Shown here piece by piece: positions 16,683 through 25,802 of a DNA stretch of 64,000 nt. The translations under genes and the position numbers were made by a program. Below the pieces are notes generated by a model. The model searched no databases. It saw only the letters and a program-made list of their open reading frames with translations, and was not told where the DNA came from. How positions within the stretch are numbered: position 1 is the first letter of the stretch; each line of letters opens with the position of its first letter. The stretch is from the NCBI GenBank assembly GCA_964367585.1, contig CAYIYH010000006.1, positions 20,194 to 84,193 of the forward strand. The letters run 5' to 3'. Origin of the DNA: CAYJGJ01 sp964367585 (GTDB lineage Bacteria > Bacillota > Clostridia > Peptostreptococcales > Anaerovoracaceae).

Positions 16683-18767
16683 TTATTCATCTATTTTGTT
16701 CAATTCTTTGCGTGATATTTCACGTGGTTTTTCGGATTCACTATCCATATGAGCAGTATTAATATTACTTATGCTTTCCTCTAATTCCTTTTTTTCTATT
16801 TCAAAATCCTCGACTTGTACTTTTTCAGCAATTGTGTCAACAGAAAGAGATTCCATTGAATCATCCAAACTAGGATTAACAGTAAATTCTTCGTCATTTT
16901 CCGGAAGAACATCGATATCTATAAATACATCATCCTCGTCAGTAGAATCGATATTGTTCAAAATTCTTTTCTTCAGCTTAATATTATAGATTTGCAATAC
17001 TATGGTTACTACTAGTAAGATTATTATAATCGCAAATAGAACAAAAATCATTGTCGAATAATCTAAAAGTCCCAAAGACGCACTGGTAACATTTTGATTG
17101 CTAGGAACATCGACGATCTCCTCTTCCGCTGGGTCATATATTACAAATCCCGACTCGTTATTATCTTCATATAGCTTTTGTAATCCCGAAGAAATCACTA
17201 TGTATTTTTTGCCATTAACATCCGTAGTTGATACGGGTTGGATCTCTTGCATTTCTTCATCTAGCATAAACAATGAAGCATTTCCCTTTGTATCCATTAC
17301 GATTACTATTGAGAGCAATCCGTCGTGGCTCTTGTAGACAGTAATTTCATCTTCTCCATACATAGCTGTGGCTTGTTCAAACCCATCCGGAAGCAACCCA
17401 TACTGATCCGCTGTCTCGACTGTATATGGTATAGTATCAATCAATATTTCACTGTAAGGAGCGGCGACATCATCCACAGGCACACTGTTATCCTCGTCCC
17501 CATTGTTTATTAGCATTATACCTTCGTTAGCATCAGTTTGAGGTGTATCGGTCGTCTCACCAGAATCTACAGTTTCTGCACTTGCATATATTCCTCCAAA
17601 CAAAGTCCCTATTAAACTAGCAAATTCAAGCTTATTCTCATTGTTTTCATTTTGCGCCACATTGGATATAGGGGTAAATATATCGGTAGTCGGATCTCTA
17701 AGAATAAAACCCGATTCGCCTGTTGCACTATAAATCATATCCAAATTTGAACCTACAACTAAATATAAAACATCATCTATTATGACTGTTTGTGCAGGTT
17801 CAAATACATGTTCAACCACATCAAACACGTACAATGATTGTATCCCCTCGGAATTTGTCATAAGTGCTAAAATTATCTCGCCATCTTTACTAACAAAAAC
17901 CGGAATTTCCTTGTCATTATAATAAGAAACATCTTTTTCAAATCCCTTGGGTACTACATCCGGATCTTGCTCGGAATTGAGAGTGTACTCTTCCCCATTC
18001 ACCAAGAGTTGATTTTCTTCTAAAACTTTATACGTTAGGCTATATTCACTCACACTACCATCTTCCGCAGTTACAGTAACCGTTTTTACAGAAGTATCCT
18101 CGCCTATGTAAAATTTACCCGATCCGCTCACTTCCGCCTTATCATTCTCCGCAACAGCAGATAGTTCTACCTCAGTAATTCCTTTTTCAACGTATAGTAC
18201 ATACTCAAACACATCTTTCGAAAATGTTGGGGACAATATACCAGACGATGCCTCTAGGCTACTGAGATAACTATTAGAAGATTCCGTAGGCTCTGAAGCG
18301 CCTGATGATTGTCCACTACTATTATTTCCTCCGCTACTTCCTCCAGAAGACTGATTTGACACAGTCACTGACGCAGAAGCCGCATTAACAGTAAATGGAA
18401 TTAATGAATCATCACTAGCCACAGATTTGCTAGTCACAATCGAAGAAGTTCCTGCCGAAATAGCTTTTAGTTTAAACGAAAATGAATTTACTGGTGGAGT
18501 CGGAACTCCTGTTACAGTCCCTCCACTTCCATTTACATCTGTACCCCCAACGAATTGAAATATACTGCTATCAAATGTAACATTGGATGCGAAGGACGTC
18601 ATTCCTGGAGCGGTTACTGTAACCGTAATCGTTTCACCTACCGTTACAGACCTGCTACTCACAGACATTGAAATAGACACGCTACTCGCAAATACCTCAT
18701 AATTATTCATGGCTACTATACTATTGATCATAAAAATAGACAATAATATTACAACTATTTTTTTCAT
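16683..18767 (-). CDS. Membrane-anchored surface protein with cohesin-like and cadherin-like domains
   Basis: 694 residues. A signal peptide (KKIVVILLSIFMINSIVAM) is followed by a cohesin-like beta domain (about 29-140, opening SVTVGETITVTVTAPG), a Ser/Gly linker, and a cadherin-like sandwich (about 168-250, opening YLSSLEASSGILSPTFS). Then come two related ~100-residue repeats, each with a GF.ILRDP or GFVIYDP end. A single membrane helix lies near 569-592, with a basic stop-transfer and an acidic cytoplasmic tail of about 95 residues. Next gene upstream encodes a wall hydrolase with a dockerin-like tail, so this may be its docking partner. It may also be transcribed from the shared region near 18.8 kb. 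Domain calls are by eye. Confidence 0.7.
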   Translation of the reverse strand: MKKIVVILLSIFMINSIVAMNNYEVFASSVSISMSVSSRSVTVGETITVTVTAPGMTSFASNVTFDSSIFQFVGGTDVNGSGGTVTGVPTPPVNSFSFKLKAISAGTSSIVTSKSVASDDSLIPFTVNAASASVTVSNQSSGGSSGGNNSSGQSSGASEPTESSNSYLSSLEASSGILSPTFSKDVFEYVLYVEKGITEVELSAVAENDKAEVSGSGKFYIGEDTSVKTVTVTAEDGSVSEYSLTYKVLEENQLLVNGEEYTLNSEQDPDVVPKGFEKDVSYYNDKEIPVFVSKDGEIILALMTNSEGIQSLYVFDVVEHVFEPAQTVIIDDVLYLVVGSNLDMIYSATGESGFILRDPTTDIFTPISNVAQNENNENKLEFASLIGTLFGGIYASAETVDSGETTDTPQTDANEGIMLINNGDEDNSVPVDDVAAPYSEILIDTIPYTVETADQYGLLPDGFEQATAMYGEDEITVYKSHDGLLSIVIVMDTKGNASLFMLDEEMQEIQPVSTTDVNGKKYIVISSGLQKLYEDNNESGFVIYDPAEEEIVDVPSNQNVTSASLGLLDYSTMIFVLFAIIIILLVVTIVLQIYNIKLKKRILNNIDSTDEDDVFIDIDVLPENDEEFTVNPSLDDSMESLSVDTIAEKVQVEDFEIEKKELEESISNINTAHMDSESEKPREISRKELNKIDE

Positions 18768-18883
18768 ATTTTTCCCTTATAATTAATTATTCTAATTTAA
18801 ATGCTACTAATTTTATGTTTATTATTTTTCCTTATAAACAGTTTTATGCATAAAGTCTCATACGAGAAACTTATTAATGGTCT

Positions 18884-20887
18884 CTACCATTTTATTTCAT
18901 ATTCGCCTAGCAAGTATAATTGAATCGCTCTAGCATTTGTTATAGTTAAATCTTCACTTGATAAAATAAGAGCCGCTTCTAAATATGCACCTTCAAGCAA
19001 TCTTGTTCCTAATAAATGCAACTGTATAGCCCTTACTCCAATTACATTAACTTCGCCAAGTCCCAACACATCACCTTTGATGACCAACTCTGCCTCTTTT
19101 ATCAGCTCACCCGAACTACTATATAATTGCAAAGTCATTCCGGTTGCAACAAAACCAGTTGTTACCGAATTTCCATCTTTATCCACAAGTTTTGTTTTCG
19201 TATTATCCAGATTGGTATTTAAAACAAAGATGTCATCATCACTTATATCTTTCATGAAAGTTTCATACGATGTCTTTTCTTTTATTCCCTTGACATACTC
19301 GTCGATTTCATAATCTGTAGCCGTATACGGAGGCGGTTCTTCCCGTGTAATAGTAATCGTATATGTCTGAGATATTCCCGATGTTGACGTAACACTAATC
19401 GGTATTGTATTACTGCCTACAGCTAAAGAGATCTCTCCCGCTCCTGTCACAGTAGCTCCACTGTTGCTGAGTATTGGAGTTATATTTACAGTACTAATAT
19501 GATGTTCTACTGTCGCACTATACGAAGTCGTATATCGATTAAATGAGGGCAAAACGGCAGTGTCTGTAATTGAAATAGCCGTCAAATAATAATCGTTATT
19601 CCCCGTCGACGACGGCCTAGGAGAAGTCAATTCCGGCATATTTTCATAAACCGGGATTTTAAACACGAGCGCACTGTCTTTTAGGTCTGCATATCCCTTT
19701 GCAACAGATACCGCTTCACTGTCTGCTCCCTCAATATTGGTCATGTATTGCATCGTCCCTACACTGCTTAAGCCATTCATTACATTCCACTTCTTCAAGT
19801 ATGTGGTGTACTGATTTCTGTCTACGTAATCTACGAATAAATCTGCACCGGCTTCTATAGATTTTTCTCTTGTATTCCAGCCTTGTTGTTTTGCGTACGC
19901 TAAACCATTTGCGACAGGGTCAGGATTACCATATGCATTGATATTAAAGTAGTTATAGTATCCCGTCGATCCACCTCTCGACCCACTATTTCCGTCAGAT
20001 CCCATTTCCTGGATAATTTTAGCAGCTAAAGAAATAGGGTTAATATTGTATTCTTGACCGATACTATAAATTACGTCATTATACGTACTGCCTCTACTAT
20101 AACTAGAGCCATGAGTCGGCAATGCCCCCTCCATAAAAGTCCCATCAAGTACGCTCTGCAAATGTTCCTTTGTGATAGACGGGTCAAATTCCATAGACAA
20201 GAATTGGAAAATCCATGGTTCTGACAAATTAGGCCGAGGATCCAAATGATATGCCACCGCCTGAGTGGATGCGGACACCCATTGGGAACTATCTTTGCCA
20301 ATATATGTATTGGTATTGAAGTCGTAGTCTCCCTGCCTCATAGATTTATAGGAGTCTCTTTTGGAAAGCATTGTTAAACTCCTATTGGAAGGATTGGATA
20401 AACGATATACAGCATCATCCCAGTCAATTCCCGTATGATCGGCTATAAAAATCCAATTAGGATACTGGGCATGTAACTCTCTCAGCTCTTGCATGTAGCT
20501 TTCGGGAAAACCTTGTTCGACCAAATAAGTTTCGAAATCAACATCCGAGCTAATCGAAACAGTCCTTATATTATCTAAGTAATCTACGGCAACATACCCG
20601 GTCTTGCCGCTATATGATATTTTTTGCCAAGTATATCCACTTCCTTTGTAAGTAGTGTCGGGATATTCTAACAATTCCACACTAACATTATCTGAGATTG
20701 CACCTATAATATTGTTATCTAATATTTCCGGAGTACTTCTAAAATTAACGCCATTGGGTGCGTTGATACTAGCATACCACGTAGATGTCGACGCATACGA
20801 AAAAACCAATGCCAAGTTGAGGCTTGTTATTATCAATGCTATTATTAAAACTATTGCTAGAATCTTTTTCTTCAAATTTGGACTCAT
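18884..20887 (-). CDS. Secreted SH3b-glucosaminidase with dockerin-like C-terminus
   Basis: 667 residues. Signal peptide (ILAIVLIIALIITSLNLALV), SH3b domain (about 35-105, VNFRSTPEI), then a peptidoglycan endo-beta-N-acetylglucosaminidase domain (about 250-400) with the catalytic Glu in AAKIIQEMGSDG and the YYNYFNINAYG motif. A cadherin-like sandwich follows, then a C-terminal duplicated segment whose halves both end RAIQL.LLG, matching dockerin type I. Calcium-loop ligands are mostly lost: the first half keeps GD and VN only. Start: an ATG at 20899 is possible, but GAGG suits 20887. Likely remodels the cell wall and may dock to the cohesin-like protein downstream. Confidence 0.8.
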   Translation of the reverse strand: MSPNLKKKILAIVLIIALIITSLNLALVFSYASTSTWYASINAPNGVNFRSTPEILDNNIIGAISDNVSVELLEYPDTTYKGSGYTWQKISYSGKTGYVAVDYLDNIRTVSISSDVDFETYLVEQGFPESYMQELRELHAQYPNWIFIADHTGIDWDDAVYRLSNPSNRSLTMLSKRDSYKSMRQGDYDFNTNTYIGKDSSQWVSASTQAVAYHLDPRPNLSEPWIFQFLSMEFDPSITKEHLQSVLDGTFMEGALPTHGSSYSRGSTYNDVIYSIGQEYNINPISLAAKIIQEMGSDGNSGSRGGSTGYYNYFNINAYGNPDPVANGLAYAKQQGWNTREKSIEAGADLFVDYVDRNQYTTYLKKWNVMNGLSSVGTMQYMTNIEGADSEAVSVAKGYADLKDSALVFKIPVYENMPELTSPRPSSTGNNDYYLTAISITDTAVLPSFNRYTTSYSATVEHHISTVNITPILSNSGATVTGAGEISLAVGSNTIPISVTSTSGISQTYTITITREEPPPYTATDYEIDEYVKGIKEKTSYETFMKDISDDDIFVLNTNLDNTKTKLVDKDGNSVTTGFVATGMTLQLYSSSGELIKEAELVIKGDVLGLGEVNVIGVRAIQLHLLGTRLLEGAYLEAALILSSEDLTITNARAIQLYLLGEYEIKW

Positions 20888-21161
20888 TATTTTCCTCATT
20901 TAGACATTTTTTATAATTACGATGTGTACGAATCTGTATACATACATTTATAATATATATTTGATTGAAGTAAAAGTAAAGTGTTTTTTTTGTGTAAAAA
21001 CTCTAATTTGCATTGAATTTCTAATAGTTTCGCCACTCAAATAAAACAGAAATCAGGTACATATGATAATCTTCCTATAATTTTACTTCTTTATATTGCT
21101 TTTATACCCATTATATATTATTAATATATAGTAATTTTTTAAGCTTAGAGGAGCATATAAT

Positions 21162-22076
21162 ATGATTAATTTTCAACCAAACCCTATCGCCTTTACTATT
21201 TTCGGAATAGATATTATGTGGTATGGCATACTTATTGGAACTGGTTTCGGGCTAGCTATTTGGCTATCTTATAAAAGAGCACCAAAGTTTGGCATACCAA
21301 GTGAACGTGTTTTAGACTTATCAATATGGCTCATCCCCTTTTCAATTATAGGCGCACGATTGTACTACGTAATCTTCGAGTGGGAGCTTTATGCTGGAGA
21401 TTTCGCAAAAATAATAGACGTCCGCTTGGGTGGTCTCGCAATTCATGGTGGCATCATAGCAGGTTTGATAGTGGGAGTACTGGTTGCAAAAAAATATAAA
21501 TTTAGCATATTAGATTTGATGGATGTTATATTTCCAACAGTAGCTCTTGCACAGGCGATTGGTAGATGGGGAAACTTCTTCAATTCAGAAGCACATGGCG
21601 GACCAACAGATTTGCCGTGGGGAATAGTAATAGATGGAGTAGCTGTGCACCCTACCTTTTTATATGAGTCTTTATGGTGTTTAGGAATATTTATCTTCTT
21701 AATGATATACGAAAAAAGAAGAATATTTCCAGGACAATTAGCCTTACTGTATGGAATGCTATATTCCTTCGAACGTTTTTTCGTCGAAGGACTCAGAACG
21801 GACAGTCTTATGATTGGAAACATTAGACAAGCACAATTACTGAGCATAGTTGCTTTAATTGCATGCGCCGTTGCATATTATATTATGTTAAAGAAACACA
21901 AAGCAATGTCAACAAATGAACAAAATATTACATCTACAGATGAAGTTCTAATAGATGATATCAATGGAGAAGAAAATACTATAGAACCTACAGATGAAAA
22001 TCTCACAAAAGCCATTGATAAAAATAATGCAAATCCGATATGTGATAATGATGCGGAAGCTAAAAACGAGAAATAG
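21162..22076 (+). CDS. lgt: Prolipoprotein diacylglyceryl transferase
   Basis: 304 residues, seven membrane helices. Lgt signatures present: GGLAIHGGIIAG (with the catalytic His) and GRWGNFFNSEAHG, plus the conserved Arg in RFFVEGLRTDS. It transfers diacylglycerol to the lipobox Cys of prolipoproteins. The C-terminal ~55 residues are an acidic, non-conserved tail in the cytoplasm, longer than usual. AGAGGAG precedes the ATG. Opposite in direction to the glucosaminidase gene across a 274-base AT-rich gap. Confidence 0.95.
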   Translation: MINFQPNPIAFTIFGIDIMWYGILIGTGFGLAIWLSYKRAPKFGIPSERVLDLSIWLIPFSIIGARLYYVIFEWELYAGDFAKIIDVRLGGLAIHGGIIAGLIVGVLVAKKYKFSILDLMDVIFPTVALAQAIGRWGNFFNSEAHGGPTDLPWGIVIDGVAVHPTFLYESLWCLGIFIFLMIYEKRRIFPGQLALLYGMLYSFERFFVEGLRTDSLMIGNIRQAQLLSIVALIACAVAYYIMLKKHKAMSTNEQNITSTDEVLIDDINGEENTIEPTDENLTKAIDKNNANPICDNDAEAKNEK

Positions 22077-22168
22077 AAAGAACTATAATCAGGGAATAAG
22101 TAAACAAATAAATCATAACAAGTATATAATGGCCGACTCTGTGCGACCTAAAACATAGAGAGAAAGGA

Positions 22169-22216
22169 ATGGCATATTCGTCGCGATTTGAATGCGAAAC
22201 CGTATTTTGCCAATAA
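22169..22216 (+). CDS. Possible 15-codon leader peptide upstream of ychF
   Basis: ATG at 22169 opens MAYSSRFECETVFCQ and stops at TAA, six bases before the ychF ATG. It has the only good ribosome site in the region (AGAGAGAAAGG just upstream), whereas ychF itself has none. This suggests translational coupling. It could be chance; homology cannot be judged at this length. Confidence 0.4.
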   Translation: MAYSSRFECETVFCQ

Positions 22217-22221
22217 TTAAT

Positions 22222-23316
22222 ATGAAACTAGGTATTGTAGGACTTCCAAATGTAGGAAAAAGTACACTTTTTAACGCTATCACTAAGGCTGGAGCAGAAG
22301 CTGCAAACTATCCTTTTTGCACTATAGAACCCAATGTGGGGGTTGTGACAGTGCCTGATGAAAGAATAAAGAAACTACACGAAATATATGATTCTCGAAA
22401 GACCGTTTATACTACAATTGAATTTTGTGACATTGCCGGACTTGTCAAAGGTGCTTCTACAGGCGAAGGGCTTGGAAATAAATTTTTAGGGCACATAAGA
22501 GAAGTAGCTGCAATAGTTCATGTTGTAAGATGCTTTGAGGACGATAACATTGTTCATGTCGATGGAAAAGTAAATCCAATTGCCGATATTGAAACCATTA
22601 ATACAGAATTGTTGTTATCAGATATTGAAGTGATAGATAAAAGGATTCAAAAAACTACAAAAAATCTCAAAGGAGATAAGTCGTTACAATCACAACTTGA
22701 TTTGCTAAAGAGAATCAATGACGCTCTGAGTGATGGGATTCCTGCAAGGTCGATAAAATTCGATGATTCTGAAATTCTTTTTGCAAAAAGCCTTGACCTA
22801 CTTTCGTTTAAACCGATCATTTATGTTGCGAACGTATCAGAAGACGATGCCATAGATAACGCTAACAATAAGCTAGTAGATGAAATTCGTCATTTCGCTT
22901 CAAATGAAAATGCAGAAGTAATCGTAGTCTCAGCAGAAATAGAATCGCAAATAGCAGAACTTAATGACGATGAGAAACATTTATTCTTACAAGAATTAGG
23001 AATTTCTGAGTCGGGATTAGATAAATTGATACATGCATCATATCGCCTTCTAGACCTGATTTCCTTTTTAACTGCGGGAAAAGATGAATGCCGTGCTTGG
23101 ACAATCAAAAGAGGAACGAAAGCACCTGGAGCTGCAGGAAAAATACATACCGATTTTGAAAAAGGATTCATAAGAGCAGAAACAATCAAATACGAGAGCC
23201 TGGTTGAATGTAATGGAAATCTCGCACTTGCAAAAGAAAAAGGTTTGATACGTTCGGAAGGGAAAGAATATATAGTGCAAGACGGTGATGTTATTAACTT
23301 CTTGTTTAATGTATAA
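22222..23316 (+). CDS. ychF: YchF/Obg-family redox-regulated ATPase
   Basis: 364 residues, the standard length from MKLGIVGLPNVGKSTL. P-loop GLPNVGKST at about 8-16; G3-like region CDIAGLVKGASTGEGLG; the unusual NVSE motif in place of NKxD explains its ATP preference; C-terminal TGS-like domain (AWTIKRGTKAPGAAGKIH). It binds ribosomes and regulates stress responses. An in-frame ATG at 22192 would add ten residues not usual for the family, so 22222 is preferred. Confidence 0.94.
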   Translation: MKLGIVGLPNVGKSTLFNAITKAGAEAANYPFCTIEPNVGVVTVPDERIKKLHEIYDSRKTVYTTIEFCDIAGLVKGASTGEGLGNKFLGHIREVAAIVHVVRCFEDDNIVHVDGKVNPIADIETINTELLLSDIEVIDKRIQKTTKNLKGDKSLQSQLDLLKRINDALSDGIPARSIKFDDSEILFAKSLDLLSFKPIIYVANVSEDDAIDNANNKLVDEIRHFASNENAEVIVVSAEIESQIAELNDDEKHLFLQELGISESGLDKLIHASYRLLDLISFLTAGKDECRAWTIKRGTKAPGAAGKIHTDFEKGFIRAETIKYESLVECNGNLALAKEKGLIRSEGKEYIVQDGDVINFLFNV

Positions 23317-23438
23317 AGAATTGTACCTACTCTCTTACTATGAGGTATTGAGGACAGACAAAGTATTGGATTATTTGCGTAGTTATTCCTAAATTTTGTC
23401 CGTCCCACGATTATTTACGGAAAACCAATCCCATTTTA

Positions 23439-24260
23439 CTATCGTATAAATGAAAAATAGACGATTACAACTATCCCTATAACTATTCTATACCAACCAA
23501 ATACTTGGAAATCGTGTTTTTTGATATATCCCATTAGAAAACGAATTACTACAACAGACACGGCAAAGGCAACCACCATTCCTAATAATAAAAGAAATAA
23601 TTCGAATGCTGTAAAATCAAATCCAAACTTGACTAGTTTCAAAAAACTGGCACCAAACATCACAGGCACTGCTAAAAAAAATGTAAACTCTGCAGCAGCA
23701 ACCCTAGAGACACCTATTAATAAAGCTCCGACTATAGTTGCTCCGCTTCTTGACGTTCCAGGAATCATCGAAAGCACTTGAAACATTCCAATCGCAAGTG
23801 CTGTAGCATAAGTTATGTCTGACAATTGCTCTATCTTAGGAGTTCTTCCCTTATTCCATCTTTCAATTATTATAAAAAATATTCCGTATAAAATTAGCAT
23901 TATCGCTATTATTATTGGTGTGCCAAAGTTTGCTTCCAACCAGTCATCTAGCAATAACCCCAGTATTCCCGCAGGAATAGTCGCAACTATTACTTTTAGC
24001 CACATATTAATAGAGTTCATGTCTAGTCTTAGTTTATTTTCAATACTTTTTATGGGCCACATTTTAGACCAAAACATTACTACTACGGCTAATATTGCAC
24101 CTAATTGTATTACAACGAAGAACATCTCTTTATATTCTTCACTCATATTCAAAGGGATTATTGCATCCACCAAAAGCATATGTCCTGTACTACTTATCGG
24201 AAGCCATTCCGTAATACCTTCTACAATCGCAATAATTATAACTTTAATAAATTCTACCAT
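23439..24260 (-). CDS. uppP: Undecaprenyl-diphosphatase
   Basis: 273 residues, polytopic. BacA/UppP signatures: EGITEWLPISSTGHM near the N-terminus (catalytic Glu-rich motif) and PGTSRSGATI in the middle. It dephosphorylates undecaprenyl pyrophosphate, recycling the wall lipid carrier, and gives bacitracin resistance at high level. AAAGGA precedes the ATG. Convergent with ychF across a 122-base gap without a clear terminator. Confidence 0.96.
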   Translation of the reverse strand: MVEFIKVIIIAIVEGITEWLPISSTGHMLLVDAIIPLNMSEEYKEMFFVVIQLGAILAVVVMFWSKMWPIKSIENKLRLDMNSINMWLKVIVATIPAGILGLLLDDWLEANFGTPIIIAIMLILYGIFFIIIERWNKGRTPKIEQLSDITYATALAIGMFQVLSMIPGTSRSGATIVGALLIGVSRVAAAEFTFFLAVPVMFGASFLKLVKFGFDFTAFELFLLLLGMVVAFAVSVVVIRFLMGYIKKHDFQVFGWYRIVIGIVVIVYFSFIR

Positions 24261-24298
24261 TCTTTATTCCTTTTACCAATTTGCAAAATTTAGAAATC

Positions 24299-24327
24299 AA
24301 AAGCCCCTTATTATTAACGGGGCTTTT
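24299..24327. terminator. Intrinsic terminator downstream of hbd
   Basis: AAAAGCCCC and GGGGCTTTT form a perfect 9-bp hairpin with an 11-base loop, U-rich on either strand. It lies 32 bases after the hbd stop and 38 bases upstream of uppP, so it separates the two minus-strand genes. Confidence 0.88.
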
Positions 24328-24360
24328 GAAAGTCTTTAATATTTAAGATTCATATGAGAA

Positions 24361-25209
24361 TTATTTACTATAATCATAAAAACCTATTCCGGTTTTTCTT
24401 CCTAATTTACCAGCACGAACCATTTTTCTTAGTAATGTGTGCGGTCTATATTTTGTATCACCGAATTCAGAGTAGAGTGTTTCCATAATAGCTAAACAAA
24501 CATCTAATCCTATAAGATCGCCTAACTCGAGTGGTCCCATCGGATGATTTGCGCCTAATTTCATTGCAGAATCTATAGATTCTACGCTTGCAACTCCATC
24601 CGCATAAATTCCGATACCTTCATTTATCATAGGAACTAAAACTCTATTAACTACGAAGCCCGGAGCTTCTTCTACTTCTACAGGAGTTTTTCCAAGAGCT
24701 TCTGTTAATTTTAATATTGTATCTTTCGTTTCTTCTGATGTAGCAAGACCTTTAATAATTTCAACTAATTTCATCATTGGAACAGGGTTGAAAAAGTGCA
24801 TTCCGATTATTTTATCAGGTCTTTTAGTAGAAGCCCCAATCTCTGTAATGGAAAGAGATGATGTGTTAGTCGCTATGATTGTTTCTGGTTTACAAAGCTC
24901 GTCTAATTCAGCAAACAATGCTTTTTTCGCTTCCATGTCTTCAGTAGCAGCCTCAATAATAAGATCCGCATCTGCTACTATAGAGATATCTGTAGAACCT
25001 TTAATTCTATCCATAATTTCTTTTTTATTTGCTTCAGTAATTTTTTCTTTAGCAACTAGTCTATCAAGATTTTTATTAACAGTAGCAATTCCTTTTTCTA
25101 CAGAAGAATCTCTTCTAGCACGAAGAACGACTTCGTAACCATTTTGAGCAAGTACTTGAATTATTCCTGCGCCCATAGTTCCTGTACCTAATACACCGAT
25201 TTTTTTCAT
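24361..25209 (-). CDS. hbd: 3-hydroxybutyryl-CoA dehydrogenase
   Basis: 282 residues, usual length. NAD-binding GVLGTGTMGAGI at the N-terminus; catalytic His in IGMHFFNPVPMMKLVEI; C-terminal HPMGPLELGDLIGLDV. It reduces acetoacetyl-CoA to 3-hydroxybutyryl-CoA in butyrate formation, or the reverse. It is monocistronic, bounded by a promoter and a terminator. Its pathway partner crotonase is 37 kb away in this window rather than in the usual clustered bcs operon. Confidence 0.96.
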   Translation of the reverse strand: MKKIGVLGTGTMGAGIIQVLAQNGYEVVLRARRDSSVEKGIATVNKNLDRLVAKEKITEANKKEIMDRIKGSTDISIVADADLIIEAATEDMEAKKALFAELDELCKPETIIATNTSSLSITEIGASTKRPDKIIGMHFFNPVPMMKLVEIIKGLATSEETKDTILKLTEALGKTPVEVEEAPGFVVNRVLVPMINEGIGIYADGVASVESIDSAMKLGANHPMGPLELGDLIGLDVCLAIMETLYSEFGDTKYRPHTLLRKMVRAGKLGRKTGIGFYDYSK

Positions 25210-25253
25210 TATGAACCTCCATTATCATATTTTTATAAAATTCCGTATGATTA

Positions 25254-25282
25254 ATGTTAGCATTTTCATGAAAAATTGTCAA
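25254..25282 (-). promoter_or_regulatory. Promoter of hbd with palindrome in the spacer
   Basis: Minus strand TTGACA (25277-25282), 17-base spacer, TAACAT (25254-25259). The spacer holds a perfect 12-bp palindrome TTTTCATGAAAA (25263-25274), a position where a repressor would block polymerase. Confidence 0.7.
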
Positions 25283-25364
25283 TAACCGCAAGGTGTCATT
25301 TTACTGACAATTCATTGATTTTTTGTTGTTTTCTTAATTTTTTACTCATTTCTTATTTTTCTTC

Positions 25365-25394
25365 TTGACTTTATATATAATTAATTTGTATAAT
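25365..25394 (+). promoter_or_regulatory. Promoter of tRNA-Trp
   Basis: TTGACT (25365-25370), 18-base spacer, perfect TATAAT (25389-25394), about 52 bases upstream of the tRNA. Confidence 0.8.
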
Positions 25395-25445
25395 AGGGAC
25401 TGTAAATGACTTGTTCATATATTTGTACTAAAAATTCCATAATAT

Positions 25446-25521
25446 AGGGGTATAGCTCAGTTGGTAGAGCAGTGGTCTCCAAAACCACGTGCCGTGGGTT
25501 CAAGTCCTACTACCCCTGCCA
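25446..25521 (+). tRNA. tRNA-Trp (anticodon CCA)
   Basis: Full cloverleaf: acceptor AGGGGTA/TACCCCT, D stem GCTC/GAGC, anticodon stem GTGGT/ACCAC with loop CTCCAAA, T stem GTGGG/CCTAC with TTCAAGT, encoded CCA. The anticodon CCA reads UGG. Single-gene unit with its own promoter and terminator. Confidence 0.97.
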
Positions 25522-25525
25522 AGTT

Positions 25526-25566
25526 AAACGAGTATTGTTGAAAATTCGACGATACTCGTTTTTTTA
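25526..25566 (+). terminator. Terminator of tRNA-Trp
   Basis: AACGAGTAT and ATACTCGTT form the outer stem of a long hairpin with an extra GT/AC pairing inside, followed by a run of seven T. Confidence 0.92.
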
Positions 25567-25730
25567 TATCCTCTATACCAACATAATCTCCACTCATGCA
25601 TACAAATAATAAGCACTACATATGAGATGTCTAGTCTAAGATTGAAAAGCATAAAGAAATCTATAATACAATTGCAAACGTCTCTATAATAATTTATAAT
25701 TATGGTAGATTAATCAAAATCACCAAACGA

Positions 25731-25746
25731 AACGGTAAAGACCGTT
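25731..25746. promoter_or_regulatory. Inverted repeat upstream of the LTA-synthase-like gene
   Basis: AACGGT and ACCGTT flank AAAG, a perfect 6-4-6 inverted repeat about 57 bases upstream of the next gene. It could be an operator; nothing else in 25567-25802 looks like a gene. Confidence 0.45.
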
Positions 25747-25802
25747 CCTTACATTGTCAACAATAATAGACTAATTTAATTCATTCATCTTACTCAACAA
25801 GG

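Noticed and set aside
18884..20887. Evidence for a cellulosome
   Set aside because: Only one dockerin-like tail with lost calcium ligands and one cohesin-like domain are present, and the enzyme acts on peptidoglycan; no cellulase or scaffoldin is in the window.
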